Of a stretch of DNA of 64,000 nt, positions 1-12,535 are shown piece after piece. Below the pieces are notes generated by a model that ran no database searches, had not been told where the DNA came from, and saw nothing but the letters and a program-made list of their open reading frames with translations. Numbering within the stretch: position 1 is the stretch's first letter; each line of letters opens with the position of its first letter. This DNA comes from Centrapalus pauciflorus (lineage: Eukaryota; Streptophyta; Magnoliopsida; Asterales; Asteraceae), in the NCBI GenBank assembly GCA_020465985.1, contig JAANYP010007921.1:124001-188000 (forward strand), in the 5' to 3' direction. The position numbers were made by a program, and so were the translations under genes.

Positions 1-1570
1 TACAGACCTGTTGTCTCTGTTTAGATTCGGGTTAGCAGATATGTCGCTTTGTTGTACGTCAGTACAGACCTGTCACCGCTGTCTGCTAACTTTAAAAATA
101 AACCTTAAGTCGAACTAAGACACTTTGTTGTATGAAAATACAGACCTGTGTCCGATGTTTGTCTTTTAAAGAAAGTTTGCAAATACCAACAAGTTAGAAT
201 CTTTGTCTGTGTGCCTTGATCATAAAAGTATGTCTATGTCTGAGTCACGTAAGATAATTTCCTGATAAATAAAAATGCCAAGGGATATTCCGAAATGTCG
301 AATGTTTAACAGGGTAAAATACCAACAATCGGCTAAATAGGTGTGTCACGACAAATAATCAAAGGAACAAAAAATTCCTAAGTGTGAAAGTTTAAGTACT
401 GAAAGTAAGTATCTGACATCGCTATCTGATTGAATCTTTCTTAGATTATACTCATCAAAAATATTTTTGTTTGGTATTTAGCTTAGCATGTAATTTTTTT
501 TATATATATAGCTTAAGTCTAGAATAAATGTTTGGTCAAAATTTTATTTTATTTTATTTTATTTTATTTTTACCTTAGTTTATTTTATTTTTCTTTAGTT
601 TAATTTTTACTTAGGTAAACGGTCAAAAATTACTAAGGGTGCATTCAAAGTTGGATAAAATAAACATTGCGTGAAATATCTGTTGCTTAGGGTAAAAGAG
701 TTGGCATAGTTTATCTGGTTACACGATACCGTAGAAATAGGTTGGAAAAGTTGAAGTTATTTCAAAATTTTTGAAATTTTTCTAAGTGTTGGTGGTTTCG
801 AATCTAAGACAGACTCGAAGAGGTAAGACTTAGAATCTGTCAGTAGATTCGAGTCTATGCTTAGAATCGAGGGTTGGTGGTATAAATAGGTCAACAGTGA
901 AGTCATTTAAGACTTACTGTTTTCGAATCTATACACTCGAGTCTACTGTGGCGATTTCGATTCTATTCTCGAATCTATCGTATTTCTCCTAAACGACATT
1001 TTGTCGAGTCTCTTACTTGGTGTTTCGATTCTACAGATACTTCTAGGTATAATCAACCGGATTGTACAAGATTTGTGTAGATTTATACACAATTTCAGGC
1101 CAAATCATCGATTTTTGAGAGTTTAAGAGTCGAAATAGGGTTTTTTGCAAAATTACCAATTTTGGACTGATAAACAGTTAAATTAAAAGCATAAATCCTT
1201 GATTAGAACCTAGTTGAACTAATGTATGTGATTTGCTAAGTTCAAAATGGTTAAATTCTTGAGTTTTTGTTGAAATAATGGCCGACGGGTTTCGAATCTG
1301 TTCATGGGGCTTTTCTCGAATCTGTCATTAGACTCGAGAAGACCAGGGACTTCGAATCTGTCATTAGACTCGAACAGAGACTTATTCGAATCTGTTACAT
1401 TCGAATCTGTTTCCTTCGAATCTGTACTTTATTTACTTTAGTTAATTTAAATTTTATTAAACTTGTATAAATTTAATTGTGTTAGATTTTGTACTTAAAC
1501 AAGTACAGAATAAAACAAATTTGAATTTAAACAAGTTTATTGATTTTTAATGAATCTAATAGTTTTGTTT
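1..1570 (+). other. Post-pol spacer of element A (non-coding)
   Basis: There is no credible gene here. The stretch is colinear with about 31260-32900 (reverse strand) in element B, 6586-6790 in H and 61430-62910 in C. It holds the small stem-loops near its start, an AT-rich stretch with (ATTTT)n at 541-590, and a block at 780-1430 packed with the word TTCGAATCTGT and its reverse complement; roughly ten copies occur between 1280 and 1430 alone. The end of the spacer leads into a splice-acceptor-like site just before the env-like ATG. Confidence 0.75.
53..142 (+). other. Stem-loop repeats between pol and env-like ORF (A)
   Basis: Two complete small hairpins are visible. The first (53-66) is TGTAC, loop GTCA, GTACA. 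The second (129-142) is TGTAT, loop GAAA, ATACA. A further partial copy begins at base 1. Each is preceded by a CGCTTTGT or CACTTTGT box and followed by GACCTGT. The C-G pair closing the first loop is T-A in the second, so pairing is kept. The function is unknown. Confidence 0.55.
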
Positions 1571-1579
1571 ATTGTGCAG
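1571..1579 (+). promoter_or_regulatory. Candidate 3' splice acceptor before env-like ATG (A)
   Basis: The sequence TTTATTGTGCAG ends at 1579 and the ATG follows at 1582. The same arrangement occurs in B (reverse strand, just upstream of 31257) and in C (62911-62916, ATG at 62919). Conservation in three diverged copies supports a spliced subgenomic RNA for the env-like ORF. No donor site has been mapped. Confidence 0.5.
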
Positions 1580-1581
1580 AA

Positions 1582-4500
1582 ATGGCGGTTCGAGCATTTG
1601 TTCCAAAGCATAACATGGTCCTTAATCCCGACAATAATATCCCTGAGGCGCAGGGTTATCGCCAAATATTGGATTTCCTAGCTGAATCTAGGATTGGATT
1701 TGCTCTGTACCATAACATCCAAATAGTTATTCCATATGTACGGCAGTTTTACGAGCATTTGCAAGTTGATTGCACTGTCACCCCGACAGTTCTAAGGACT
1801 AGAATCGCTGGACAGCCGTTAGTCTTTTCTACAGACATGTTGCGTCAGGTTCTGCAGTTGGGATCTCAGGAACAAGAGGATGGGCCTATTGACTTTCCGT
1901 TAAGTATTAGGCAGACTACTTTTCTGAGGATGGGATACAGTTTAGATGTTGCAAAGTCGTCGTACATGAAGAGTGGCATGATTGGGCAATGGAGATTCTT
2001 GGTGCATGTATTCATGGTCTGTTTTGCGCCGAAGAAAGCTGGATTTGATTATATAGTGTCAAAGATCCAATCTGGAGTTATTGCATTGGTATACAATCGG
2101 AAATTCAGCTTTTCACAGATGTTTTTCTTGGAGTTCGTTCATCAGATTACGGCTCCAGAAAGGGAAAGATTCTTGTTGTACCCAAGGTTCATTATGATGA
2201 TGATAAGGCATTTCTTGCCAAACCTGCCGCCGTCAGATGACTTTCTGAGTGTTAATATTATGGACAAACGGATTTTCGCTGATTGTTCCTCACACCGAGG
2301 AAGATTGGCTGTTCCTGTTGCTCGTCCATTATTCGGAGCTATTTTGGATAGAAATTTTCAAGCCCCGGAAGATGCCAACTGGGCAGGGGTCGTTGAGTTT
2401 CAACCGCAACAACAACCACCACAACGTCAACAACAACAGCAGCCACGAGCTCAAAGACGCCGTCAAAGACCAGCAGCGAGTCAAATCCAGGCAACCAGGC
2501 CTTCGACGAGCCAGCAACCAGAAGTGACAGAAGCCGGGCCCTCAAATGTTCAAGAAGTTGGGCCCTCAAATGTTCCGAGAGAAGCTGAACAGCTATGCCA
2601 GACGCTTAATGAAATTTGGGAGGCAGGGCCTCATGCAAACGAAGATGTGGCTGCAGCTTTAGTTGGTGAATTGCTCAGTCCACCTGAAGGAGAAGATGTA
2701 TTAAGAGATGTGGAAGAGTATGAGCCAGAACAGGCTGAGAAAGGTTTGACATCGTCTGAATCAGAATCGGAAGATATGGAAGAGCTGGAAGTTGAAGGGC
2801 CTGAATCAGTGGCTACAGATCCCAACATTCAAATCGGAACCTATGGATCCAGGTTGATAGTGAATGAAGCAGGATCAAGGAGAAGAGAGGAAAGGGAATA
2901 TGAAGATTCAGATTTTGAAGAAGAGGAAGTTGCTCCCTTGGTGACTAGGCAGAGGGCCAAGCGTCACAGATTCATGCAAGGGTCAACATCAGCATCTGAA
3001 GCCCAACAGTCTCAAACCAGAACCACAAGTCACCGCTCCACCATCACCACCACCTCAGCAACATGAGCCATATATTCCACCACCATTCATCCCTTCTCCT
3101 ATCCAGTCCATTCCATCGACTTCAACCGCCTATGCTGAAAATCAGCGGTTTATGCAGCTCAAAGCTCGAGTGGACTTTCAACATGTTCAAATCCTGAGCC
3201 TAACACAGGCAATGGGTGAAATTCAGGCACACAATGCAAATCTAGATAAAGAAAATGCTGAATTGAAGAAGACTGTCGAAAAAATCCAAGACGAGAATGT
3301 TGAGCTGAAGACGTTCGTATGCGATCAGGCCGAAGAGTTAAGGGCGATGCGCTCCGTAATCGAGCAGTTAATGAAAAATATACAGGCTCAGGGGGAGACA
3401 TCGTGCCAAGATCCGAAAGTACAAAGGCCAAGAGATGAGGATGATGAAGATAATCAAGGCGATGATCCCAGCCCAAAAAGACAGAATGAGCCAGTAGATT
3501 TTTCTGCTGCTCAGACTGCTCAATCTGAGGGGGAGCCTAGTCCAGAAGGAGAAGTAGGAGGATCCGGAGGAGAAGCAGGTTCTTCAAGGGCCTTAGATAG
3601 CGACATGATAGATGCGCTGAAGGATATTGAAGAAGAGCTTATGGAATTTGATTTTGAAGACGATGTCGAAGAGTTGGAAGAAGGTGAATTCATTCCAGAG
3701 GACGTCGTTGACTGGAAATCAGACGATGAAGTGTTAGATGATGAAGATGATCATGTTAATGAAGTAATAATCAATTCATAACCTGTCACTGAACTGTATG
3801 AGAGTCAAAATCATAATGTGATTGATCTTGATTACATCAAGGTAGCCTCGGTTGAGGACAAAGAACTTGAAGAGGCTGAGAAAGAGCCATCTAGAGCTGA
3901 TTTGATAAATCTTTGGTTCAAAAAGGAAGAAAAGAAAGATCAACTGAAGATGAAGAGGAAAATGAGAAATCCAAGTGCTGGAAATTTTGCTGGAGGGATT
4001 ATAAGCTGGTTCTTTGACAAAGAACTGCAGCTATTTATCTTGAAAAGAAGAGATGGCCTTCAATACTTGAGGCGAACACTGAGAGCGTTCAACTCTCTGC
4101 CCAAGATTGAGGTTAAGGAGCTAGCTTGGAAGGAACTGATTAATATAGGCGAAGATCCGTACGCTGAAGTCGTGGCAAGAATTATAAGGAAAGAAGGAAG
4201 ATCAGGAAAGTTCGAGCGACTCAAGCCAAGAACCGGAAAGAGGGTCGAGGATCAGTCGAGAACAGATCCTCATACAGGTAGGCCATGGGCCAGGATGGTA
4301 TACAAACCTGTGAGGTGTCTAAAGAAAGTGCCAATGAAATCGATGCCACAGAATATTTTGAGCAACATGAAATGATGGTACCTCGAGATTGACACTGCTG
4401 AAGCCATCATGGAGGATCAAGACGAGCAGGTCATTTTGAAAGTATATGATCCACTGCATCTGATAAATCTATCAAAGGACGACCTGAAGAAGCTTCATGA

Positions 4501-4621
4501 TCAGCCTATCTTCTTTACTAAACCATGGAGGTCTGAAGCCAGGATGTTCCAAAAGGTAGTTAAAGTTTGTATAGATGCTGGATTATATGCAGGCAGTAGT
4601 ATATATAGCTCTAGTACTTAA
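1582..4621 (+). pseudogene. Env-like ORF of Sirevirus A, broken by one frameshift and two stops
   Basis: This is the third ORF of the element, downstream of pol; its role is not established. The reading frame is open upstream to 1540 but without an ATG, and the first ATG at 1582 follows the acceptor site. The N-terminal ~280 residues form a globular domain shared with B, C and J (starting FVPKHNMVLNP). Then come a Q/R-rich linker with a short polyQ, long acidic S/E-rich stretches, a heptad-rich coiled coil (about 3150-3400), another acidic region, and a basic C-terminal domain (3950-4600) with the FxKRxDGLQYxRRTL signature. Compared with B there is a frameshift near 3000, an in-frame TAA at 3779-3781 and a TGA at 4373-4375 where B has Trp. 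I see no membrane segment or signal peptide, so 'env-like' describes position only. Confidence 0.8.
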
Positions 4622-4642
4622 ATTTGATGTAAATAATTAGAA

Positions 4643-4689
4643 GCTATCGTCAAGGGGGAGTCTGTTGGTACACCCTGTGTGACGATAGC
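4643..4689 (+). other. Inverted repeat spanning PPT and LTR start (A)
   Basis: GCTATCGTC at 4643-4651 is the exact reverse complement of GACGATAGC at 4681-4689. The 29-nt loop contains the PPT and the first bases of the LTR. The same pair is present in B (28156-28164 with 28194-28202). Confidence 0.6.
4651..4662 (+). promoter_or_regulatory. Polypurine tract of element A
   Basis: CAAGGGGGAGTC abuts the TG that opens the LTR. B has the same tract on the other strand. It primes plus-strand DNA synthesis in LTR elements. Confidence 0.85.
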
Positions 4690-5327
4690 AGTCTAATCGA
4701 TCAGCATTTTGGTTTAAGTAATATTCTGAGTATTGAGAATTAACAAGTGTTTTGATATATATGTTTATATGTGTTTGTCTGTTATTGATTGTGTGTTTGA
4801 ACTTGATGTGACATATTACAAGAAGTTCAAACATAAAGGTCAAAGATTAACTCAAGCATAAGTAAAACATAAGTTTCATCACTTAAGTGTTTAAGTGTTT
4901 TGGCTAGATTCAAATTACATAAGGGAAGACATTCGAGTCTGTGATAGATTCGAATGTGACCTTAGATTCGAATGGTGCCCAGATTCGAGAGTGTCTTGGT
5001 GGACAGACTCGAATGGGCCTTGGGCCAGATACGAGTTTGGCCCACATCAGACTCGAATCAGGGTCTATAATTAGGGATAGACTCGAGTCATTAGGGACTT
5101 TTAGCAGAATTCGTGAGGAATTAAGCTTAAGGCGATCTCGAGTTTATCATCAGCTTTAGGTCCGTTTCGGAGAGAATTAGTTCGTAGGATCGTTCGTGTG
5201 TCGTTCGTTCAGCGTCTAATAGTCTCCGTGTTTCGTAGTTGAGAGTTGTCCGTCTAACCCTTAACGAGGATTCCGCACTCGTTCACGGATCCGCGTCTAG
5301 ATAGATCTAGTAGTGGTAGACCTTACA
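4663..5327 (+). repeat. 3' LTR of element A (665 bp)
   Basis: The LTR runs from TGTTGGTACACC to GACCTTACA, bounded on the left by the PPT. It matches B's 5' LTR closely, including U3, and is less like the U3 of B's 3' LTR. The stretch 4930-5100 is filled with the family word (ATTCGAGTCTG and ATTCGAATG forms). A weak TATA candidate, CTATAATTA, lies at 5065-5073. The U5 part contains the conserved box AACTCGAGATCGCC-like sequence also seen in B, G and H. Confidence 0.9.
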
Positions 5328-5505
5328 CCGAGAATCACCATAAGGTTTCCAAAACCTTTGGTCGATTTTCTCCAAGCCAAATCAAAACCTTAAACATTTT
5401 AATTATTGATTTCGACCGTTTAAACAATTTTAATTATTAAAAATCAAACTTTAAGATCGTTGGACATAAATACTCGAATAATACTATCATTATGTTACTT
5501 GAGAT

Positions 5506-5518
5506 GGCTCTGATACCA
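5506..5518 (-). promoter_or_regulatory. Primer binding site of element I (tRNA-Met)
   Basis: On the minus strand it reads TGGTATCAGAGCC, complementary to the 3' end of initiator tRNA-Met, immediately after the CCCAACA end of the LTR. Confidence 0.8.
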
Positions 5519-5519
5519 C

Positions 5520-6585
5520 TGTTGGGAATTCGTATCGTTTTTCATAAAAACATAAACATTAATCACATTAAATGCACAACGGAAGCTTTTTAAAATCACG
5601 AATTCCATACACGGATCATCAAGTATACATAAGATAAGTAAACGATAAAGCAATAAAATCCGTACCTTTGTATTCGATGACAAGAATACACGAATGAGAT
5701 GCTCTCGGTATCCACCGGTGATGACACGATCGAGCGGCGCCAAATATGCAATTAAACACACGATGAACGGGAAAACCACACACATAAGTGTGTTAGGTAC
5801 GGCTACAACACACTATCTATATGCGTGCGATTGTATGTTTGTATATATATCTTAAACTGGCCGTATGAATATATATATATATATATATATACATATGTGA
5901 AAAATCACACAACCCCACCACACCATCTGTATGCGTGCGTGTATGTATCTTGTATCTCACATAACCCTAAACATGGGTTATATCTTTCACTCACACACTT
6001 TTCGGTCGTATCTATATATATATATTATTATTAAGAGTTTTTGTTTAAATCAAACTCTAATATATAATAATATAATATAAATCTTAATAATTATCTTTAT
6101 TATTTAAACCATATATAATTATCACTATAATTATATATCTATTAAATAATGTTTATCTATTATATATTATCTAATAATATATAAATGACTAGATAATTAT
6201 TTATAATTATCTCTTATTTATTTGTTTATGATTATCCATCCAATTCTCTAATAATAGATGATAATTCTAATTCAAATAAATCAATCTTTTATTTAATATC
6301 TAATAATAAATAAAAGACTAGATAATTATTTAATTATCATCCAATGACAATTAAATCACTACAATATCTAATATTGTACTTTTAGTCCCCGTACTTTGAG
6401 ATATAACTAATCATCCATTAATTTAATCTCAACGATTATTTCGTGTCATAAACAATATCCAATATTATTTATTTGATCGTTTAATTGCATCTGCTCAGTT
6501 GTGCTCATCGGTGTGACCCTCAAGTGTTTTATGAAATCAGCCATGATGCAGTAGTAATGTCATCTTTACACACCATACACTAACA
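5520..6585 (-). repeat. 5' LTR of element I (about 1066 bp)
   Basis: On the minus strand it opens TGTTAGTGTATGG and closes GAATTCCCAACA beside the PBS. It is very AT-rich between 5860 and 6370, with a (TA)n tract at about 5866-5890. It has no similarity I can see to the A/B/H/C LTRs and lacks their TTCGAA word. The short open frames here are chance frames in low-complexity DNA. Confidence 0.75.
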
Positions 6586-7352
6586 CAAACTTTCTTTAAA
6601 AGGCAAACATCGGACACAGGTCTGTATTTACATACAACAAAGTGTCTTAGTTTGTCTTAAAGTTTATTTTTAAAGCTAGCAAAACAGCGGTGACAGGTCT
6701 GTACCGACGTACAACAAAGCGACCTATCTTGCTAACTCGAGTCAAACCAGAGGTAACAGGTCTGTACTTACGTACAATAAAGTTACTTGTTTTGACTTTT
6801 AACTCAGTATGATTTTTCTATTCTTTCCATTTCTTTAAGATGTGTCTGATGTTGCTATACATCCCCAGAAAGTTTGCATACCTCATTTAGAATCAATGTC
6901 TGTATGTCTCTAACATAAAAATTAAGACCAATTAGTCATACATCTAAGTTAGTGACACGTCTGACTTTTTCTTGAATATTTTATTAGCCTTGAGACTCCC
7001 TATATGTATTATGCCTACCAACACATCATACTAGATAATGTATAACACTTAGAATTTTAGGTGCATTATGTGTGAAAGCTAAACACTTAGAGATTGTAAA
7101 GACTGTGCTAATTTTCGTCACTTTGAACCTGTGCATCTAAGACTTATCTCATTTTCTAATATTCTCTTTTTTTGAATTTTTTTAATGGTTTTCTCTCTTT
7201 TTTTTTTTTTTTGGTTTTTGATAAGTAAGAGTAAGAAAATAAAATAACCTACTAACTTACTATAAAAGGAAAATATCCTAAGCTACTAAACTTACTATAA
7301 AAAGAAAGAAAATTTACTGCTATAAAAGGAAATAAACTCTACTAAGGTCAAT
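6586..7352 (-). other. Post-pol spacer of element H (non-coding)
   Basis: It is colinear with B 32700-33470. It contains three stem-loop repeats on the coding strand at 6776-6763, 6713-6700 and 6636-6623 (TGTAC-GTAA-GTACA, TGTAC-GTCG-GTACA, TGTAT-GTAA-ATACA) and a poly-T run near 7198-7213. No gene is visible. Confidence 0.65.
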
Positions 7353-10300
7353 TTACTCTGGATTTCGCGTTCCGTTTAGTTGAATTAAATACTCAAAACG
7401 TGACTTATCAAAAGCTTTGGTAAATAAATCAGCATTATTATCATCCGTTACCACTTTTACCAGCTTAATTAAATTCTTTTCAGCACAATCACGTATAAAG
7501 TGGTGTCTTATGTCTATGTGCTTGGTTTTATTGTGTTTAACTAGATTATTTGTTATTGCAATTGTTGACTGGTTATCTATCCTAATAGGAGTATGAGTAT
7601 AAGTCAAACTGTAATCCCGCAATTCTTGTTGTATCCACAAAACCTGTGAACAACAACTACCAGCAGCAACATATTCGGCCTCGCACGTTGACACGGCTAC
7701 CGAAGTCTGTTTCTTGCATTGCTAGGAAACGAGCCTCCCTCCTAGGAACTGACAACCTCCAGTTGTTGACTTGCGAGTCAAGCTGCATCCTCCGTAGTCT
7801 GAATCCGTGAACGCCTCCAATTCCAGATCGCCCTCCGCGTGATACTAAAGTCCCAGCTTCGGTTTCGACTTGAGGTATCGAAGAATCCGCTTCACAGCTT
7901 TCATGTGCATCTCTTTTGGATTAGCTTGAAACCTAGCACAAATACACACAGCAAACATTGTATCTATTCTAGAAGCAGTTAAATACATAAGTGACCCAAT
8001 CATTACCCGATATAACGTCGGATCCAACATCAGTATCACTTTCTGTACCCGGTCCGAGATTATGATTCACTTGAATCGGCGTGCTGAAGTGAGCTGTCAG
8101 CTTGGTTCCTTCCATCCCGAAGCGCTCTAAGATGTGGTAGACATACTTCGTCTGATGAATAAACATGCCTTCCTTCCTCTGTTCGACTTGCAAACCCAAA
8201 AAGAAGTTTAACTCACCCATCGCACTCATCTCAAACTTTTACTTCATCACCTATTAAAAATTTGTGCACATCTACTCGTCTGATGATCTAAAGATGATAT
8301 CATCGACGTACACTTGTACCAAGATGAAATGTTCCATTTCGCTTCACGAACAGCATACTATCTATTCTCCCTCTTTCAAACCCGTTGTCTAAAAGATGAT
8401 TTGATAGAGTTTCGTACCACGCCCTCGGTGCTTGATGTAATCCATACAAAGCTTAATCTAACCGATATACTCTGTCTGGATATTTCGGATCTGTAAACCC
8501 GGGCGGCTGTTCCACATACACCAGTTCCTTCACTTTCCCATAGAGGAAAGCACTCTTAACATCTAGCTGATAAACTTTAAAACCCTTAAAGGAAGCAAAA
8601 GCCAGAAACAAACGAATTGCTTCCAACCTTGCCACTGGCGCGAACACTTCATTGTAATCGATTCCTTCCTCTTGGTTGAAACCCTTTACCACCAGTCTTG
8701 CTTTGTTGCGAGTGACTATACCCCTATCATCTCTTTTGGACTTAAAAACCCATTTGGTTCCTATTGCTGTTTCTCCTCGAGGTAACGGAACTAACTCCCA
8801 CACTTCTAGTTTTCTAAACTGTGATAGTTCTTCCTGCATCACTTCAACCCAAGAGTTGTCTTTTAGTGTGATTTGCACATTTTTCGGCTCTACTTGCGAG
8901 ATGAAACATGAGTAGAGGCAAGTATGAAAGGCCTCGGAGTCATTGATCATCGACAACAACATTGTGTTGTTATTCAAACTACTCCTAGTCCTCACACCAG
9001 CATTAGGATTTCCTATGATACTATCAATAGGATGATTCTTATTAATCCTAGATGTTTCTATCTCGTCAACTCTAAGATTATCTCCCAAATTTGATCCTAT
9101 CTCTCCTAACGGGGGTACGACTTCAGACTCCACATTTTCTTCCTCATGGACACTGTCTTAAGAGTTAGAATTTGTTGTCTGATTTTCGACTGTAGGCACT
9201 TCAGAATCATTTTGTTCCGGAGATCTATCTTCAGTTGATGTAGGCTCGGATGTTGATGGAACGGTGGTCCTCGGAAAACTTTGACCCTCGTCATTCAAGT
9301 TTAATGACGACAAGTCCTGTTTGATTGTACCTGCATTTCCATCCAAAGGAATGTTAAATGACTCAAACAATTTGTCATATTCAAATATCCATTCCGGACC
9401 TGTTTGGAGTTCATGTGTATAACTTGTGACTTCAATGTTATACACAATATCTACTGTACCATTTGATTTATTAAAAACCCTTTTATTTGGTGAATTAGGG
9501 ACATAACCTAGGAGATAACCTTCGTCAGCCTTTTCACCAAATTTTGGTTGATGTTTTGTTTTCATTAAAGTACATGGTACCCCAAAAGGTTTGAAACCAG
9601 TTAAATTTGGTGGCCTTTTATTCAAAACTTCATAACAGGTTTTGTTCAATGATTTGTCAGTAAGGACCCGGTTTAAAACATGGCACGCGGTATTCGCTGC
9701 CTCCCCCCAAAAGATGGTAGGAAGCTTTGAATCCGAAAGCATGGTCCTTGCTGCCTCAATCAATGTCCTGTTTTTTCGTTCGGCCACCCCATTTTGCTGT
9801 GGCTCATAAGGTGCACTAAATTGATGCACTATGCCCTTTGATAGGCAATATACACCAATAACAGTGTTATTCTGTTCCGTTATCACTTCTAATTCGTTTA
9901 ACCCTCGTTCCGTAAGAATTTTCCACTTGGTCTAAGAACCCGATGAGCTTGGCAGCCGTCTCGTCCTTTGTACCTAAACAGAAAACCCAATAAAAACGTG
10001 AGTAATCGTCAGTAATAACCAAACAGTACCAACTACCATGTATACCCCTTTTGTTGATTGGTCCGAAGAGGTCCATATGCAACAAATCAAATGTGGCAGC
10101 GATTGAGTTCTGAGTCTTGGGCTTGTGTGCTTTCTTGTGTTGTTTTCCCTTCTTGCACGACAGACAACTGTCCTCGAACTGAAAACTCTTCTTGGGAACA
10201 CCTTGCACCAATCCATTTTTCATAATGTAGTTCATTTTCCTTAGGTGCAAGTGTGTCATGCGTCTATGCCATAAAACTGACTCAGTCTCTAAAGCTTTAG

Positions 10301-10713
10301 ATAGCAGACAAATTGGTCCCATCGAAGATTCTGGCTTGTTCATGTCGAGCATGTACAATTCATTCTTCCTTGGAGCCCTCATCAGTATCCACTCTTCAGG
10401 TACTTTGAAACCCGGTTTCAGCACTAACGCCTCAGTATCAGTGAAAAGTACTGAGTTCTTCTTATCACAGATTTGAGATACACTAATGAGATTGTGAACC
10501 AGTTTATCAACGTGATAAACTTGATCCAATTTGATAGTCCCATTAGTGACCACTCCAGTACCAGTGATATTCCCTCCTGTATTGCCAGCGAATGATACAA
10601 AGCCCCGATTCCCTCCCTTGAAGTCTGCGAGTAGACTTCTTTCCCCTGTCATGTGCCTGGAGCAACCACTGTCGACGAATCATTTGTTGTTTGGACCTGT
10701 AGTTATCTCCTGC
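7353..10713 (-). pseudogene. pol of element H (copia protease-integrase-RT-RNase H), heavily mutated
   Basis: Domains in order on the minus strand: protease with a VDSGCSRHMTGER motif (about 10680-10630, preceded by an in-frame TGA); integrase with its zinc-binding region, catalytic D (MDLFGP), D (DNGTE) and E (GVAERKN); reverse transcriptase with YVDD at 8310-8299; RNase H ending at a TAA at 7353. The damage includes a frameshift right after the second catalytic Asp region near 9875, an in-frame TAA at 9158-9160, TAA replacing Lys after VYRLD near 8453, several stops around 8230-8290, and further indels in RNase H. It is colinear with B's pol throughout. Not functional. Confidence 0.9.
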
Positions 10714-12055
10714 ACATGAAAGAAAATAGGTTAGTTATCACGGGGAACCGAAGCCATAACTGACTTGGTAATACCATTCTCATCCACATACTTAAACTCT
10801 TTCAAATACCCATCTCTCCGTTCAGGTGACTTGGGTTTTTGAATTGGAGTCTGTTGTGGTGCAGAGTGATTTAAGTTCACTCTCGGCCTTTGAGTAGGCA
10901 TTTGTTGTGGAGCTCTTGAATAATTTCGATTATAATGCATTTCCGACTGATATCCATGAGCTCTACCTGATGTTTGATGTCTTACGGGGGTATGTGACCT
11001 AACCGGAGTGTAAACTCTGCTAGGTGTGGTACTCCTATAATTCTGTTGCAGTCGTGACCTAGATTGATTAATGAATCGATTTGGTGAATTAGTCCTAATC
11101 ACTTCTTTCAGTCTACCTGACACAGGTGTTTGTTTCACAGCAGATTTAGGTGCAGCTTGCACAGTTTTCTCGATAGTTTGAGAACTACGTGCTTGCAATA
11201 CTTGACGAAGGCTTAAGTTGTTCTGGCTTTCCAGTCTTAGGTGTAGTATCTACTTTCCTATGTGGACAGCTAGACGCAACATGCCCCCTTTCGTGACATC
11301 TAAAGCAAGACATTTTGTCAATTGACTTTTTATGAGTGCCCTTTGACCTAGGTGTCTCACTAGTGTCTTGTTCTTTTGTTTCAACTATAGCGACTGGTTC
11401 CTCCTCCTAATCATTAAAGTCAATTTCGTGTTGTCCTACAGGTTTGTCACTAGAGGGTGGCACAAATTTAACTTTCTTAATCTTGACATTATTAGCACTC
11501 ACCTTAGTTTCATTTTCCTTAGCAATCTCAGACACTGGTTCCGGTATTTCCTTTGATTCGACTGATTTTTCAGTTTTCTCCTGAGGTTGAGGTACATAGT
11601 TATCGTTAAAAGGTGGAGGACTCTCATGATACCCTAGACCAACAGGCTTCTTAGACTGACGTTGTGCATCTAAGATCTTCCCTAGGTTGAGTGATGAGTT
11701 CCTAAACTTTTCAAGTTTACTATTTACCTCAGCTACCTTTACCTTAGATTCGGCTAGCTCTACTTCTTTGGTTTTAAGCTCTTTAGTCAATGCCTCAACA
11801 TGTTCGTACATCAGTTCTAATCTAACACATTGTTCACTAAGTTTGTCCTTTAGAACTACGACATCTTGTGCATCGGCCTTAAGCTTATCTCTAAGATCTT
11901 GCTTTATATCTACTAGGCTAGCGTTGTCTGATTTTAATGATTCATTCTGAGCAGATATATTTTGATGTGATTCAAGTACTATATTTAACCTATCGTTAGA
12001 CGTAGCACACAAAACACATAAATCATGTAAAAGAGAAAAGTTCAGAGTTACCTTG

Positions 12056-12535
12056 GGATGAGGATTACGATCAGCTAGATCCTGATGATCTAGAATAGAT
12101 GGATCTGCAATGGCAACTGGCCATGGTAACTCAGAGAGTTAAAAGCTTAATCAAGAGGACGGGTAGAAACCTCAACGTTACAAAAATAAGATTGGATTTG
12201 ATAAGTCCAAGGTTAAGTGTTACAACTGTCAGGGGTTAGGACACTTCGCTAGAGAGTCTCAGAGACCGAAAGTAGAGAACTACCAGAGCCAGTATCAGAA
12301 TCAGTCGCAAGGGCGATATCTACCGGGTAGTTCAACCATTCAGGCGAATATAGCTGGTTTGTTGTCCAACGTCACATCAGACAGACAGCTAGATGGGACT
12401 TATGACTAGAGTACACATCCAGAGTCGAACGCTAGAGCCTTTATGGCTGAAGTGACCGAGACTGGAAGTGATGGAGCAGAGGAAATAACAGGGGACAACA
12501 ATCAGAATGATATCCCCTCAATGTGATATGAAGCC
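12056..12535 (+). pseudogene. Inverted middle segment of H gag
   Basis: It reads on the plus strand as WDEDYDQLDPDDLE, then a WQLAMVTQRVK region, a zinc knuckle CYNCQGLGHFARES (last Cys changed to Ser), and the Q-rich and AFMAEVTE regions, interrupted by TAG/TAA stops. In B and C the same peptides run in the same direction as the rest of gag; here they are opposite. The junction with forward-orientation gag is sharp at about 12055. Confidence 0.85.

Larger units (their letters stand above)
1..5327 (+). mobile_element. Element A: 3' part of a Sirevirus-type Ty1/copia retrotransposon
   Basis: The visible part runs from the post-pol spacer through an env-like ORF and polypurine tract to a complete 3' LTR; gag, pol and the 5' LTR lie beyond the left edge of the window. 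It is the same subfamily as element B, which has the same parts in the opposite orientation and colinear proteins. The element is inserted in the leader of element I, because sequence after 5327 reads as the leader and primer site of a minus-strand element. The expected 5-bp target duplication would start at 5328 (ccgag); its partner is outside the window. Confidence 0.9.
5328..6585 (-). mobile_element. Element I: 5' end of a minus-strand LTR retrotransposon
   Basis: Reading the minus strand: an LTR (6585 to 5520), one spacer base, a tRNA-Met primer site (5518-5506), and about 180 bp of AT-rich leader that stops abruptly where element A is inserted (5327/5328). The body must lie on the far side of A, outside the window. 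It is inserted in H's post-pol spacer; the right flank CAAAC (6586-6590) is the candidate target duplication. The lineage is unresolved because no coding region is visible. Confidence 0.75.

Noticed and set aside
780..1430. Heat-shock elements (GAA/TTC arrays) as explanation of the TTCGAA word
   Set aside because: Canonical heat-shock elements need GAA and TTC blocks spaced by two bases; here TTC and GAA abut and the conserved extension (TCTGT) is not part of that consensus.
1540..1581. Upstream extension of the A env-like ORF (and 31299-31258 in B)
   Set aside because: The frame is open but has no ATG, and a conserved splice-acceptor-like site lies inside; the ATG at 1582 (31257 in B) is the better start.
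5825..6034. Short Tyr/Ile-rich frame in element I's LTR
   Set aside because: Translation of a TA microsatellite in a non-coding LTR.
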